Shown: positions 35,821 to 43,984 of the stretch, piece after piece
How positions within the stretch are numbered: position 1 is the first letter of the stretch
Layout of the letters: each line of letters begins with the position of its first letter
DNA from: Microbacterium sp. LCT-H2
GTDB lineage: Bacteria > Actinomycetota > Actinomycetes > Actinomycetales > Microbacteriaceae
Direction: 5' to 3'
Length of the DNA: 64,000 bases
Assembly: GCF_001866135.1 (NCBI RefSeq)
Contig: NZ_MODW01000001.1
Coordinates: 434,001-498,000 of the forward strand
Program-made: the position numbers and the translations under genes
The notes under the pieces: generated by a model
Database searches by the model: none
The model's input: the letters and a program-made list of their open reading frames with translations, nothing else
Told to the model about the DNA's origin: nothing

Positions 35821-36130
35821 ACGCCCACATCGCGAACGAAGCAGCTGCATCATCCGAGGACTGCGGGTGCGCGCCCACCCCCGCTGAACGCGACTCCTTC
35901 TGGAAGCTGCGCATCAGCCGGCGCGGGGCGCTCGGACATCGCGCCCTCAGCGCCGTTGCTCTCGCCAGCTTCGGCATCACCTCCGGCGTGTCCGCCCCGT
36001 ACGCGGCGTCCTATCTCGGTTGGGACGATTTCCAACGAGTCAAAAGCAACGAAGCGGCCAAAGCCGCGGAGGTCACGCGCGTCGGAGGGCTGGTCCAGTC
36101 GCTGCCGCAGAAGGTCGCCGAGACTAGGAG
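35817..36130 (+). pseudogene. 5' fragment of a Tat-exported cell-wall hydrolase gene
   Basis: The GTG start has a good ribosome site (AAGAAGG). The product begins with a Cys-containing acidic leader (SSEDCGCAPTPAERDSFW), then a twin-arginine signal (ISRRGALGHRALSAVALASF) and the start of a coiled coil (SNEAAKAAEVTRVGGLVQSL). This resembles the N-termini of actinobacterial M23 or NlpC/P60 hydrolases, which continue with a long coiled coil and a catalytic domain. Here the sequence changes abruptly near 36120-36130 into the antisense of lspA copy 3. The frame runs on to 36182 as nonsense. The catalytic part is lost. Confidence 0.65.
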
Positions 36131-36623
36131 TGCGCCGCGATCGCCGCTGCGAAGATCACGATGTCGGCGATGTTCCCGATGAACCAGTTCCCATAGGCGA
36201 GGAAGTCCACGACATGTCCGCGGGCGAATCCAGGCCCCGAAAGAGACGATCGCCTGCGTGTGATGCTGCAGCTCCGCCGAGCGCGCCGACGATGATCGCC
36301 CAACCTGGGCGCTGAACTCGGAGTGCGAATACGATCGCTGCGATGGTGGCGGCGACGGCGAGTAGCGCGAAGACCCAGGTGTAGCCCTCCCCGAAGGAGA
36401 ATGCCGCTCCGGGGTTGTAAGCAAGTTGCAACCAGCCAGGCCGCCCGATCAGGGGGATGCGCTCGCGTTCGGTGAGGCTTGCTTCCGCCCACATTTTCGT
36501 TCCCTGATCGATCAGAACAACAACCGCGGCGATCAGCAGCGCTCCGCCAGTGAGTTGCCAGCGCTGTGCCGGCGACAATTTCCGCGGAGCGGACGGGCGA
36601 GCTTCTGCCTCGGGCGACGTCAT
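36124..36623 (-). pseudogene. lspA: Signal peptidase II, copy 3, frameshifted and truncated
   Basis: The reading frame from ATG 36623 has VDQGTK-type (LIDQGTK), NPGAAFSFG and GGAAASHAGDR blocks. As in copy 1, SH replaces GN. After DRLFRG a missing C (GG at 36233-36234 on the plus strand, where GGG is expected) shifts the frame. Restoring it yields PGFARGHVVDFLAYG and NWFIGNIADIVIF, the final catalytic block, then an abrupt end at the junction with the truncated hydrolase. Without the shift the protein would still miss its last residues. The start overlaps the cadD stop by four bases. Confidence 0.75.
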
Positions 36624-37228
36624 GCGAGGACCTCAATCAGACGAACGATGACGCCGGATTCGATCAGGATGAACAGACCCAGACCGATGAACACGGCCGG
36701 GACGAGCCAGTGCTCGACGCGTTCCAGCCCCTCAGTGACAGCCTTGTTGGTGCCGATCAGCCGTCCAGCGGCGCACCAGACGGCGACGAGAACGAGGAAC
36801 ACGACGATCATGACGGCGACGTCGCCGGGTGCGGTGGTGCGGAAGATCGGCGTGTACAAAGAGATATTGTCCGCCCCATTGGCAATCGTGATCCCCGCAA
36901 CACCCCACATTCCAACCGCGGTGATCTTGGCGTCGTCGTCATCGTCATCGCCGTTGCGGCGCAGGCCGGCGACAAGCGTCCAGATACCGATGCCGAGCGG
37001 GATCAGGCCGAGGAAACCGACCCATTCGTCCGGGACGATCGTGAGGCCGAGCGCGGCGATCACGCTGATCACGACGAGGGCGATGAACCCGAGGTACTGG
37101 CCAGCGACGATCTGCCAGGGCCGGGGCTTCCCCCGGCTTGAGGCGAGGAACAGCACGGTGAGCACGACGATGTCGTCGATGTTGGTCGCTGCGAACAAGC
37201 CGATCGCTGATCCGATGGTTGCGAGCAT
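36620..37228 (-). CDS. cadD: CadD-family cadmium resistance transporter
   Basis: A 202-residue, five- to six-helix protein of the LysE/CadD superfamily. The signature ATNIDDIVVLTVLF (helix 1) and the repeat-related ANGADNISLYTPIF carry the acidic residues thought to bind metal. An acidic cytoplasmic DDDDDD run sits in the central loop. CadD proteins give Cd(II) resistance. TGATG coupling to the upstream ATPase and ATGA coupling to lspA copy 3 put it in a cmtR, ATPase, cadD, lspA operon. Confidence 0.88.
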   Translation of the reverse strand: MLATIGSAIGLFAATNIDDIVVLTVLFLASSRGKPRPWQIVAGQYLGFIALVVISVIAALGLTIVPDEWVGFLGLIPLGIGIWTLVAGLRRNGDDDDDDAKITAVGMWGVAGITIANGADNISLYTPIFRTTAPGDVAVMIVVFLVLVAVWCAAGRLIGTNKAVTEGLERVEHWLVPAVFIGLGLFILIESGVIVRLIEVLA

Positions 37229-39144
37229 CAGCTTTCCAGCCGCGGAGTGTGTGCGCGGGCGGCTCGCAGCCCGTTGAGGATCACGATGACCTCCGCGACC
37301 TCGTGGACCAGGACGACGGCCGCGAGCCCCAGCACTCCGAAGAGTGCGAGCGGGAGCAGTGCCGTGATGATCAGCAGCGACAGGATGATGTTCTGGTTGA
37401 TGATCCGTCGCCCTCGGCGGGCGTGATCGAACGCCCGTGGGATGAGGCGGAGATCATGGCCGGTGAACGCGACGTCCGCGGATTCGATCGCCGCGTCGGA
37501 GCCGGTCGCGCCCATCGCGATACCGATGTCCGCGCCAGCGAGGGCCGGAGCGTCGTTGATGCCGTCGCCGATCATCGCGACCGCCCCTGCCTTCGACAGC
37601 TCACCGATCGCGGCCGCCTTGTCTTCGGGGCGCATCTCGGCTCGCACGTCAGTGATGCCGGCCTGCGCAGCCAGTGCACGAGCGGTGCGGGTGTTGTCGC
37701 CGGTGAGCATCGTCACGCCGATGCCCTGTCTTGTCAGCGTCCGGACCACGTCGGGGACTTCGGGACGCAGCTCGTCGCGAACGCCGATCGCGGCGACCGG
37801 GGACCCGTCACGGTGCACGATCACGACGGTCATGCCCTGCTCCTCGAGCCCCGCCACCCGGTCCGTCAGGTCGTCGGCGTCCAGCCAGCGGGGGCTGCCG
37901 ACGGTGATTCTCGATCCGTCAACGGTGCCGTCGATGCCGTGCCCGGGCTGCTCGGTCACATCGGCAGCCGCCAGAGTACCCGGGGCCGCTGCGGTGATCG
38001 CGGCAGCCAGAGGATGCGTGCTGTGCTGCTCTAACGCTGCCGCCCACGCCAGGGCCTGAGCCTCCGTCACGCCGTTCGCGGTGAGGACGGCGGTGACTGC
38101 CGGTTCGTTGCGGGTGAGTGTGCCGGTCTTGTCGACGGCAACGTGGCGGACCGTACCGAAGCGCTCGAAAACAGCACCGGACTTGATGATTACACCGAAC
38201 TTGCTCGCCGCACCGATCGCGGCGACGACCGTCAGCGGTACCGAGATCGCGAGCGCACACGGAGACGCCGCAACGAGTACCACAAGCGCGCGGGTGATCC
38301 ACACCTCAGGATCGCCCAGCACCGAACCGATGATCGCGACGAGCGCCGCGAGGATCAGAACGCCTGGCACCAGCGGTCGGGCGATCTTGTCGGCTAGACG
38401 AGCACGCTCACCCTTCTCCGTCTGCGCCTTCTCCACCAGCTCAACGATCGTGGTGAGCGAGTTGTCGCTGCCGGCCGCAGTTGTCTCGACCTCCAGTGCA
38501 CCGACACTGTTGATCGCGCCGGCCGAGACCACATCGCCGGGCTCGACCTCGACCGGGATCGATTCGCCAGTGATAGCCGATGTGTCCAGGCTGGAGCGAC
38601 CGGAGCGGACGATCCCGTCGGTCGCGATCCTCTCGCCCGGTCGGACAACCATGACCTGACCGACCATCAACTCTCTCGCCTGGACGTGCACGGCAGTGCC
38701 GCCCTGCAAGACGGTCGCTGTCTCCGGTACGAGCTTGAGCAGTGCACGCAGCCCGCCGCGGGCGCGGTCCATCGCCTTGTCCTCGAGTGCCTCAGCGATG
38801 GAGTACAAGAACGCCAGGGCCGCGGCCTCCTCCACGTAGCCGAGGACGACTGCTCCGATGGCGCTGATTGTCATCAGCAGCCCGATGCCGAGTTTGCCCT
38901 TGAAGAGCTTCCGAATCGCACCGGGCGTGAACGTCGACGCACCCAGCAGTAGGCCGATCCAGAACAGTACCAGCGCCGGGATCTCCTGACCCGACCACTC
39001 GAGAATCAGTCCGACCAGGAACGCTATGCCGGAGAAAACAGGCACCATGATCCCGCGGTCTCGCCACCAGGGCTGCTCGACCGCGTCGGATTCTTCGTCA
39101 GCAGTACTAGAGGGCTCGTGCTCGCAGCCGCACGCCGCGCTCAC
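37228..39144 (-). CDS. Heavy-metal P1B ATPase with SPC motif, copy 2
   Basis: A 638-residue exporter closely related to the copy at 21234, with the same SPC ion path (Cys296), TGES, DKTGTLTRN, GDGINDAPAL and HEVAEVIVILN. The N-terminal tail is shorter and has only CGC (ACGCEHE), instead of the three CCG clusters of copy 1. The GTG start at 39144 overlaps the cmtR stop by GTGA. Probably exports Cd, Pb, Zn or Co; the CmtR control and CadD neighbour favour Cd/Pb. Confidence 0.88.
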   Translation of the reverse strand: MSAACGCEHEPSSTADEESDAVEQPWWRDRGIMVPVFSGIAFLVGLILEWSGQEIPALVLFWIGLLLGASTFTPGAIRKLFKGKLGIGLLMTISAIGAVVLGYVEEAAALAFLYSIAEALEDKAMDRARGGLRALLKLVPETATVLQGGTAVHVQARELMVGQVMVVRPGERIATDGIVRSGRSSLDTSAITGESIPVEVEPGDVVSAGAINSVGALEVETTAAGSDNSLTTIVELVEKAQTEKGERARLADKIARPLVPGVLILAALVAIIGSVLGDPEVWITRALVVLVAASPCALAISVPLTVVAAIGAASKFGVIIKSGAVFERFGTVRHVAVDKTGTLTRNEPAVTAVLTANGVTEAQALAWAAALEQHSTHPLAAAITAAAPGTLAAADVTEQPGHGIDGTVDGSRITVGSPRWLDADDLTDRVAGLEEQGMTVVIVHRDGSPVAAIGVRDELRPEVPDVVRTLTRQGIGVTMLTGDNTRTARALAAQAGITDVRAEMRPEDKAAAIGELSKAGAVAMIGDGINDAPALAGADIGIAMGATGSDAAIESADVAFTGHDLRLIPRAFDHARRGRRIINQNIILSLLIITALLPLALFGVLGLAAVVLVHEVAEVIVILNGLRAARAHTPRLES

Positions 39145-39500
39145 GCGTCCACTCCCGTCGCGCAGCAACCAACCACCATGCACGCTGAATCCACGCACGG
39201 CGCATGCGCGTCGACAGCCAGCGTCACATCGACGAGCGCGACGAGGGCCGCTGCAAGATGCGGGTCGGCGATCTCGTAGCGGGTCTGGCGACCTTCAGGC
39301 TCGGCGACCACGATGCCACAATCGCGTAGGCATGTCAGGTGGTTCGAAACGTTTGAACGGGTAAGGACCAGGTCCCGCGAAAGCACTGCAGGATAACTGG
39401 GTCCTTCGAGCAGAGTCATCAAGATCCGTGAGCGCGTGGGATCTGCCATCGCCCGGCCAAGCCGGTTCATCACGTCGATACGGGAAGTAATAGTCAGCAC
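39141..39500 (-). CDS. cmtR: CmtR-type Cd/Pb-responsive repressor, copy 2
   Basis: A 119-residue ArsR/SmtB-family repressor. With GTG 39500 as residue 1, cysteines again fall at 57, 61 and 102, as in M. tuberculosis CmtR. The tail has extra cysteines (DSACMVVGCC). Recognition helix TRSNVSNHLTCLR. The -10-like TACAGT lies just before the start and there is no ribosome site, so it appears leaderless like copy 1. It overlaps the ATPase gene by four bases. Confidence 0.92.
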   Translation of the reverse strand: MLTITSRIDVMNRLGRAMADPTRSRILMTLLEGPSYPAVLSRDLVLTRSNVSNHLTCLRDCGIVVAEPEGRQTRYEIADPHLAAALVALVDVTLAVDAHAPCVDSACMVVGCCATGVDA

Positions 39501-39511
39501 ACACTGACTGT
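39490..39511 (-). promoter_or_regulatory. CmtR operator over leaderless cmtR promoter, copy 2
   Basis: ATAGTCA-N8-TGACTGT, an inverted repeat with six of seven arm bases matching, covers the -10 region and the GTG start. It occupies the same place as the perfect repeat before copy 1, so the two repressors could cross-regulate the two modules. Confidence 0.6.
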
Positions 39512-39767
39512 ACAGCAGTGGATGACCAATCGCTAATGGGCTGCCCACTCCCCACCCCGCGGGCGATGCGCGAACAAGCTTCCATCTCATTCCCTACTCG
39601 GTGGCGCCACGACCGTTGTGGGTCGCCAGTCGATCCCCGATGACTGCAACCGCAGGATCCCGCCGTTGACATCGTCTGCACCAAACCGATCGGGGCTGCA
39701 GGCATCGGCGGCCATCGAGAGGCTCTCCTCGGAACTCACCGCTTCACTGTCCGCTGCCTCGCCAGTC

Positions 39768-40547
39768 TTAGAGCGGAAGGATGACGGTGCCCATCACCGC
39801 CGTCAGCCGGGACATGATGTCGGTCCAGATTCCGCTTACCATCAAGGCGCCCAGCGCGAGGAGCAGCACCCCGCCGATGGCGTTCACGACGCGGATGTGT
39901 CGGCGGAGGAACCCGATTGTCTTCGTCGCCCATCCGAATCCGAGAGCGACGAGCAGGAACGGGATACCGAGGCCCAGGGAGTACGCGAGCCCGAGGAAGC
40001 TGGCACGCACGGGATCGCCGGCGTTGAAAGAGATCGCCACGATGGCGGCGAGGGTCGGGCCCATGCAGGGTGCCCAGCCAATGCCCAGCGCGATGCCCAG
40101 GAGCGGGGCACCGACAATGCCGTACTTGGAATCGATGTGAAAGCGCAGCTCACGTTGGGCGAAGCCGAAGAAGCCGAGGAACACGAGCCCCATCATGATG
40201 ATGATCACACCGAGGATCCGTGTGATCAGGTCACCCCACTGCAGCAGGAAGACGCCCACCGTGCCGCTGAGTGCCGTGATGAACACGAAGACGATGCTGA
40301 ACCCGAAGATGAACAGCAGCACTCCGAACAGTAGCCGTCCTCGCGACGGCGATCCGGCATCCCCGGTTGTTGAGCGAGCTCCGCGAGACGCAGCGCCTCG
40401 CGGAGCGGCCGTTCCCCCGAGGAAGCCGAGGTAGCCCGGGACGAGAGGGAGCACGCATGGGGACAGGAACGACACGAGTCCGGCGAGCATGGCGAGAGGG
40501 ATTGCGAGCCAGAGCGCGCCGGATCCGATGATCGCTTCGGGATTCAT
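39768..40547 (-). CDS. ccdA: CcdA-type thiol-disulfide electron transporter
   Basis: A 259-residue, six-helix protein of the DsbD/CcdA family. The redox pair is visible as SFLSPCVLPLVPG (helix 1, about residue 30) and GWAPCMGPTLAA (about residue 145). It passes electrons from cytoplasmic thioredoxin to extracytoplasmic thiol proteins. The loop between helices 1 and 2 has an inserted Ala/Arg/Ser-rich stretch. It follows the tlpA-like gene by 16 bases and is expected to reduce that protein. Confidence 0.92.
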   Translation of the reverse strand: MNPEAIIGSGALWLAIPLAMLAGLVSFLSPCVLPLVPGYLGFLGGTAAPRGAASRGARSTTGDAGSPSRGRLLFGVLLFIFGFSIVFVFITALSGTVGVFLLQWGDLITRILGVIIIMMGLVFLGFFGFAQRELRFHIDSKYGIVGAPLLGIALGIGWAPCMGPTLAAIVAISFNAGDPVRASFLGLAYSLGLGIPFLLVALGFGWATKTIGFLRRHIRVVNAIGGVLLLALGALMVSGIWTDIMSRLTAVMGTVILPL

Positions 40548-40563
40548 AGCGTCGCCGAGATCG

Positions 40564-41223
40564 TCACGACGACTCCGCGAGGGCGTCCTCGACGAGTGTG
40601 GACAGGATTGAGGTACCCTCGATCGGACCGATAATGCGCGCGGCAACACGGCCCTGCTTGTCGAGCACCAGAGTGGTCGGGGTGGCGGCGATCGGAACGA
40701 CTTTGGCGAAGGCGAGCTTGGCCTCCGCCGTGTCGGCATCGATCAGGCTCGGATAGGTGACACCGAACTCGTTGGCGAATGCGGCGGCGGTATCGGCCTG
40801 ATCACGGGTGTTGATCCCGACAAACGAGACGCCGTTCCCTTTGTATTCCTGCCAGACGCTCTCCAAGTCGGCCGCCTCGACACGGCAGGGTGCACACCCG
40901 GCGTACCAGAAATTAACGACCACAACCTCGCCTGCAAGGTCAGCGCTGTCAAGCTTCTCGCCGGTCTCTGTGATGCCGCCGAAGTCGACAGGGTCTCCAC
41001 GGTCAGCCTCAGGGATCTCTACGATCGCACCGTCGCCGGAGACAAAGCCCGTGTTTTCTCCGCTGAGAAACGATTCACTGACCGGATCGGGCGCGCAGGC
41101 GCTCAGGCCGACGATGAAGACCGCGGCCAGCGCGGCTCCGACCGCACGGAGAGAAGCACGGTTGCGGCAAGAACCACCGGGACGAGTTGCATTGACCGTT
41201 GGGGCGAGTGGCACAGTTTTCAA
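40564..41223 (-). CDS. TlpA/ResA-like thioredoxin lipoprotein
   Basis: A 219-residue exported protein with a basic N-terminus, a signal helix and lipobox (FIVGLSAC), and a thioredoxin domain with the CAPC active site (FWYAGCAPCRVEAADL) and cis-proline ATPTTLVLD. It should reduce or isomerise disulfides outside the membrane using electrons from CcdA. The start is uncertain: TTG 41223 gives a reasonable N-terminus but a weak ribosome site; an in-frame GTG lies 9 bases further in. Just upstream lies a decayed copB fragment, so the native promoter may be rearranged. Confidence 0.85.
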   Translation of the reverse strand: MKTVPLAPTVNATRPGGSCRNRASLRAVGAALAAVFIVGLSACAPDPVSESFLSGENTGFVSGDGAIVEIPEADRGDPVDFGGITETGEKLDSADLAGEVVVVNFWYAGCAPCRVEAADLESVWQEYKGNGVSFVGINTRDQADTAAAFANEFGVTYPSLIDADTAEAKLAFAKVVPIAATPTTLVLDKQGRVAARIIGPIEGTSILSTLVEDALAESS

Positions 41224-41299
41224 TTTACGGGGCGTTCCTATGCGTGACCCCGAAGCCCAGGACGCCCGGCACAACCACTGACCGGACCCGATGACGCCG

Positions 41300-41475
41300 C
41301 GCTCTGCGACCGCGTCGCACAGGCGACGATCCTGACGACAGGCCCGGGCGTGCGCGCCCGCAGCTCACTCACCGCGCCGGTATGGAATGGCGCCCCGCCC
41401 CACATATACATGACGGTCCCGAGAACCGGGGATACCCATCCGAGCCACGCGGCTCCCGCAGCGAGTACCCGCGCA
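41300..41475 (-). pseudogene. Fossil fragment of a CopB-type copper ATPase gene
   Basis: Read leftward, this stretch encodes pieces that match the intact CopB at 13035. One frame gives LFAMLRGYSL, matching MFAMILGYTL. After a frameshift the next gives LGWVSPVLGTVMYMWGGAPF and then AVSELRARTPG, matching LAWVSPVLGTVMYIWGGKPF and AVSEIRDRKPG. Only the first two membrane helices' region is left; sequence on both sides is unrelated. This is a remnant of a second copB. Confidence 0.7.
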
Positions 41476-42215
41476 GCATCGCGAACAATATTCAGGGTAT
41501 TCCTCGGTCTAGGCTCCGGGGTCCATCTCCCGCCGAAAACGATCGTCTTCGGCAGTCACCTGGGCGCACTGCTGCAGCGTACGACACGCTGACGAAAACC
41601 CACCGCAACCCTCTGCCGAACCCAATACGCACGGAAACGACAAGTGAACAGTTTTGGCTGAATCGCACAACGGCGTGGCCACCGAGCATGGGTGACACAT
41701 GCTGTCAGCAATGCCAGGCGTGGCACGCAAAGCGGGGTTGTGCCACTTCAACGCGGTTCCGACAGTTAAGCTCGTGCTCAGCCCCATCTCACTTCAAGGG
41801 GTGTGTTTCTAACCGCCGATATTCACAGTTATCCGAACTATCGGCGCGAAGCCCCATTTTTCGGGGTTGAGAGCGAAACGTACGGACCGTTCCAGGGGCG
41901 GAGCTCAATTCAGGCTCCAGCGGCGGTGCTCAGTCGCCTGAGCCGTTGGGCAACACCCCTTTGCGGAATCCTGGTTGATGGGCCGCGACGTCGCTACGCG
42001 CCGCGTGGAACATGCACGCGGCCACAATGAGCGTTAGGCATACGCTGCACGTGTTTACGAGCGCTACGGCGGCACCCAACCACATCTCCCGGACCGAGCA
42101 TTCGGGGCGGCTGACGTCCCGCGAGTCAGCAGACCTTGACCGCCCGAATGACAGCGCCACCTTTGCCCCGCATCCTCAGCGGCACGACTGGCTACTGGCC
42201 TCGGCAAAGGCGCTA
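41476..42215. other. About 740 bases without a recognisable gene
   Basis: Composition looks less GC-rich than the flanks. I see a small CCCC-ATTTTTC-GGGG hairpin near 41855-41870 but no convincing frame, RNA or repeat. Short frames on both strands have no ribosome sites or protein-like patterns. It lies between the fossil copB and the defence-like genes, so it may be debris of past insertions. Confidence 0.4.
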
Positions 42216-43526
42216 TTAGGGAGCGTCCTCATTCAGCCAGCTTTCGACCCGCTGCAGATCGCGCGGCAGGAGCCCCGGCAAGGACCTTGTCCGCAGGAGC
42301 AGGCGCTGATGATTCTGTTGCGGTCCCCATGGGTCGGCCTTGATGCCCACGTTCCCGATTTCATCGTCGATCCATGCGAATCGCGCCGGCTGCACACGGT
42401 CAAGAAGCAGTTCAGCGGCCCGACGCTTCCACCACCACTCGGAGTTCGAGTCGAATGCGATGCTCTGGTCAAAGCGTTGGTCGATGATCGTCTTACCCTC
42501 GCGAGTATCCACCGAGGGATGATCTGCGCGATGAGGCATCAGCCCGTCGAGACCGAGCGCAGCCTCGAACTCGTCGAGTAACCACGGCTGCTCCAGCCAG
42601 GTAGTCAGCCAGGCGCCCTGGACGTCCGAGCGAGCGAGGATCGCTCGAAGCCTTCCGACCACCAGCGGCCTCCAGCGGATCTTCCACCTACCGACTTCCG
42701 CCACGGCCAGTTGCTCTCCGCGAGTGTTCTTAAAGCCGTTGATTGCGTCGAAGTTCGCGTAGCGCGGATAGTCGGCCTCGCGGTATCGCTTAGTCAGTTC
42801 GAGGTCTCGGTGCCGCTCGTCATAGTCGAGGTTGGTGAACCAACGAACGCCCTTGACGCGAATGTATCGGTTTCCCTCCGCATCAACCCGGGTCCCTGCA
42901 GCCTCAAGCGGGTAGTCGGCTGGCACGCGAAACTCGCGGTCGCCGCTGCGGATGCTCGGGCCGTACCACATCTGGTTGTTCTGGAAGAGCGGGAATATCT
43001 CCTTGTAGGTGAGCGCGTTCATGTTCCCGAGGATGATGAACTGCTTGTCGTGCTCGACGAGCTGGGCGACGAACTCGCGGAACAGCGAGAATGGCGGGTT
43101 CGTGACGACGATGTCCGCTTGGCGCAGCAGCTCGACGCTCTCGGCGCTCCGGAAGTCGCCATCGCCCTTGAGAGGACGCACGCCGATCTCGTTGGCGTCC
43201 GGCACGCGGTTGCCGTTCTTGTCGCCGTCGTACTCGAGCCAGACAGCGCGCGAGGAGTCGCCCCGGCTGAACTGGCCCGGATCCTCGCTCTGGTAGCACG
43301 TGGCGATGAGTCGCTTCAGGCCCAGCGCCTCAAAGTTCTCGGAGAAGTAACGGAAGAAGTTGCTGACCCTTGGGTCGTCGCAGTTGAGGTAGACGACCTT
43401 GCCGGCGAAGTGTTTCCGGTAGTGACTGAGCTCCTTCTCGATGTCAACCAGCTGGGTGTAGAACTCGTCCTTCTTGGCCCCCCTCGCCGCTGACAGATTG
43501 CCATTCGCGGCAGTGATGAGCGTCAT
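42216..43526 (-). CDS. EcoRI-type adenine methyltransferase N-part fused to HAD-like C-part
   Basis: A 436-residue chimera. Residues 1 to about 260 match EcoRI-family adenine-specific DNA methyltransferases: KKDEFYTQLVDIEKELSHY, VVYLNCDDPRVSNFF and catalytic TNPPFSLFREF. The match runs up to YPRYANFDAIN, where the family normally continues for about 70 more residues. From about 262 the sequence changes to a HAD-type domain: AWLTTW (near 307), SEWWWKRRAAELL, FAWIDDEI and LLLRTRSLPGLLPRDLQRV. The HAD N-terminal DxD motif is missing. ATG 43526 was chosen because the methylase homology begins there. Activity of either half is doubtful. Confidence 0.7.
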   Translation of the reverse strand: MTLITAANGNLSAARGAKKDEFYTQLVDIEKELSHYRKHFAGKVVYLNCDDPRVSNFFRYFSENFEALGLKRLIATCYQSEDPGQFSRGDSSRAVWLEYDGDKNGNRVPDANEIGVRPLKGDGDFRSAESVELLRQADIVVTNPPFSLFREFVAQLVEHDKQFIILGNMNALTYKEIFPLFQNNQMWYGPSIRSGDREFRVPADYPLEAAGTRVDAEGNRYIRVKGVRWFTNLDYDERHRDLELTKRYREADYPRYANFDAINGFKNTRGEQLAVAEVGRWKIRWRPLVVGRLRAILARSDVQGAWLTTWLEQPWLLDEFEAALGLDGLMPHRADHPSVDTREGKTIIDQRFDQSIAFDSNSEWWWKRRAAELLLDRVQPARFAWIDDEIGNVGIKADPWGPQQNHQRLLLRTRSLPGLLPRDLQRVESWLNEDAP

Positions 43527-43669
43527 CGGCCTGCCCCGTCGAGCTCGAGGTGCGATTTCGCGCAAGAGATTGACCGCGTCATAGTTGCGACGATACGGCG
43601 GGGGTCCGACTGCGCCTTGATGGCGCGGCGCGAGCTGGGCTGGGGCATCCACTCAGTGTAATGCTCATT

Positions 43670-43718
43670 GCACATATCTGTACAGCAGGTTGTACAGATA
43701 TGTGCATATGGCTATACA
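43670..43718 (+). promoter_or_regulatory. Perfect 15-bp-arm palindrome and promoter of small HTH gene
   Basis: GCACATATCTGTACA (43670-43684), a six-base spacer and its exact reverse complement (43691-43705) form a 36-base operator. A -10-like TATACA (43713-43718) follows, nine bases before the HTH gene start, and there is no ribosome site. The palindrome would cover the -35 region and also lies about 145 bases upstream of the divergent methyltransferase gene. The adjacent HTH protein is the likely ligand. Confidence 0.7.
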
Positions 43719-43726
43719 GTGTTCGC

Positions 43727-43951
43727 ATGACCGCCGTCGAGCGCGCCGAGACACGGGTGACCCTGCTGAAAGAGGCAGTGGACATCGTCGCACGTCTGCA
43801 GGCGAACGAGGCCGAGCACGCCGAGCTGCTCGCCAAGCGAGCGGCGGTGTGCAAGGCGCTTCGCGCAGCTGGCACGCCCATCAAGGAGCTCCAGGAGGCG
43901 CTCGGCGTCAGCCGGAGCCGGGTGAATCAGTTACTGAGCGACGTGGCTTAG
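43727..43951 (+). CDS. 74-residue helix-turn-helix regulator
   Basis: A small protein with a long amphipathic N-terminal helix (about 5-45, ETRVTLLKEAVDIVARLQ onward), probably for dimerisation, and a C-terminal HTH of sigma-region-4 type (IKELQEALGVSRSRVNQLL, about 52-70). No effector domain is present. It lies next to a perfect palindrome and divergent from a DNA methyltransferase gene, an arrangement recalling controller proteins of restriction-modification systems, although true C proteins have a different fold. Possibly translated from a leaderless or very short-leader message. Confidence 0.7.
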   Translation: MTAVERAETRVTLLKEAVDIVARLQANEAEHAELLAKRAAVCKALRAAGTPIKELQEALGVSRSRVNQLLSDVA

Positions 43952-43984
43952 CCGCGCCCGAAGGCCTCCGACGGCCGCGCCTGC

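Noticed and set aside
41640..41790. Possible insertion-sequence remnant in the gene-free gap
   Set aside because: No terminal inverted repeats, no DDE or serine-recombinase motif and no frame of useful length could be found.
43727..43951. Calling the small HTH protein a restriction-modification C protein
   Set aside because: C proteins are XRE-type; this one has a long helix and a sigma-region-4-like HTH, and there is no restriction enzyme gene.
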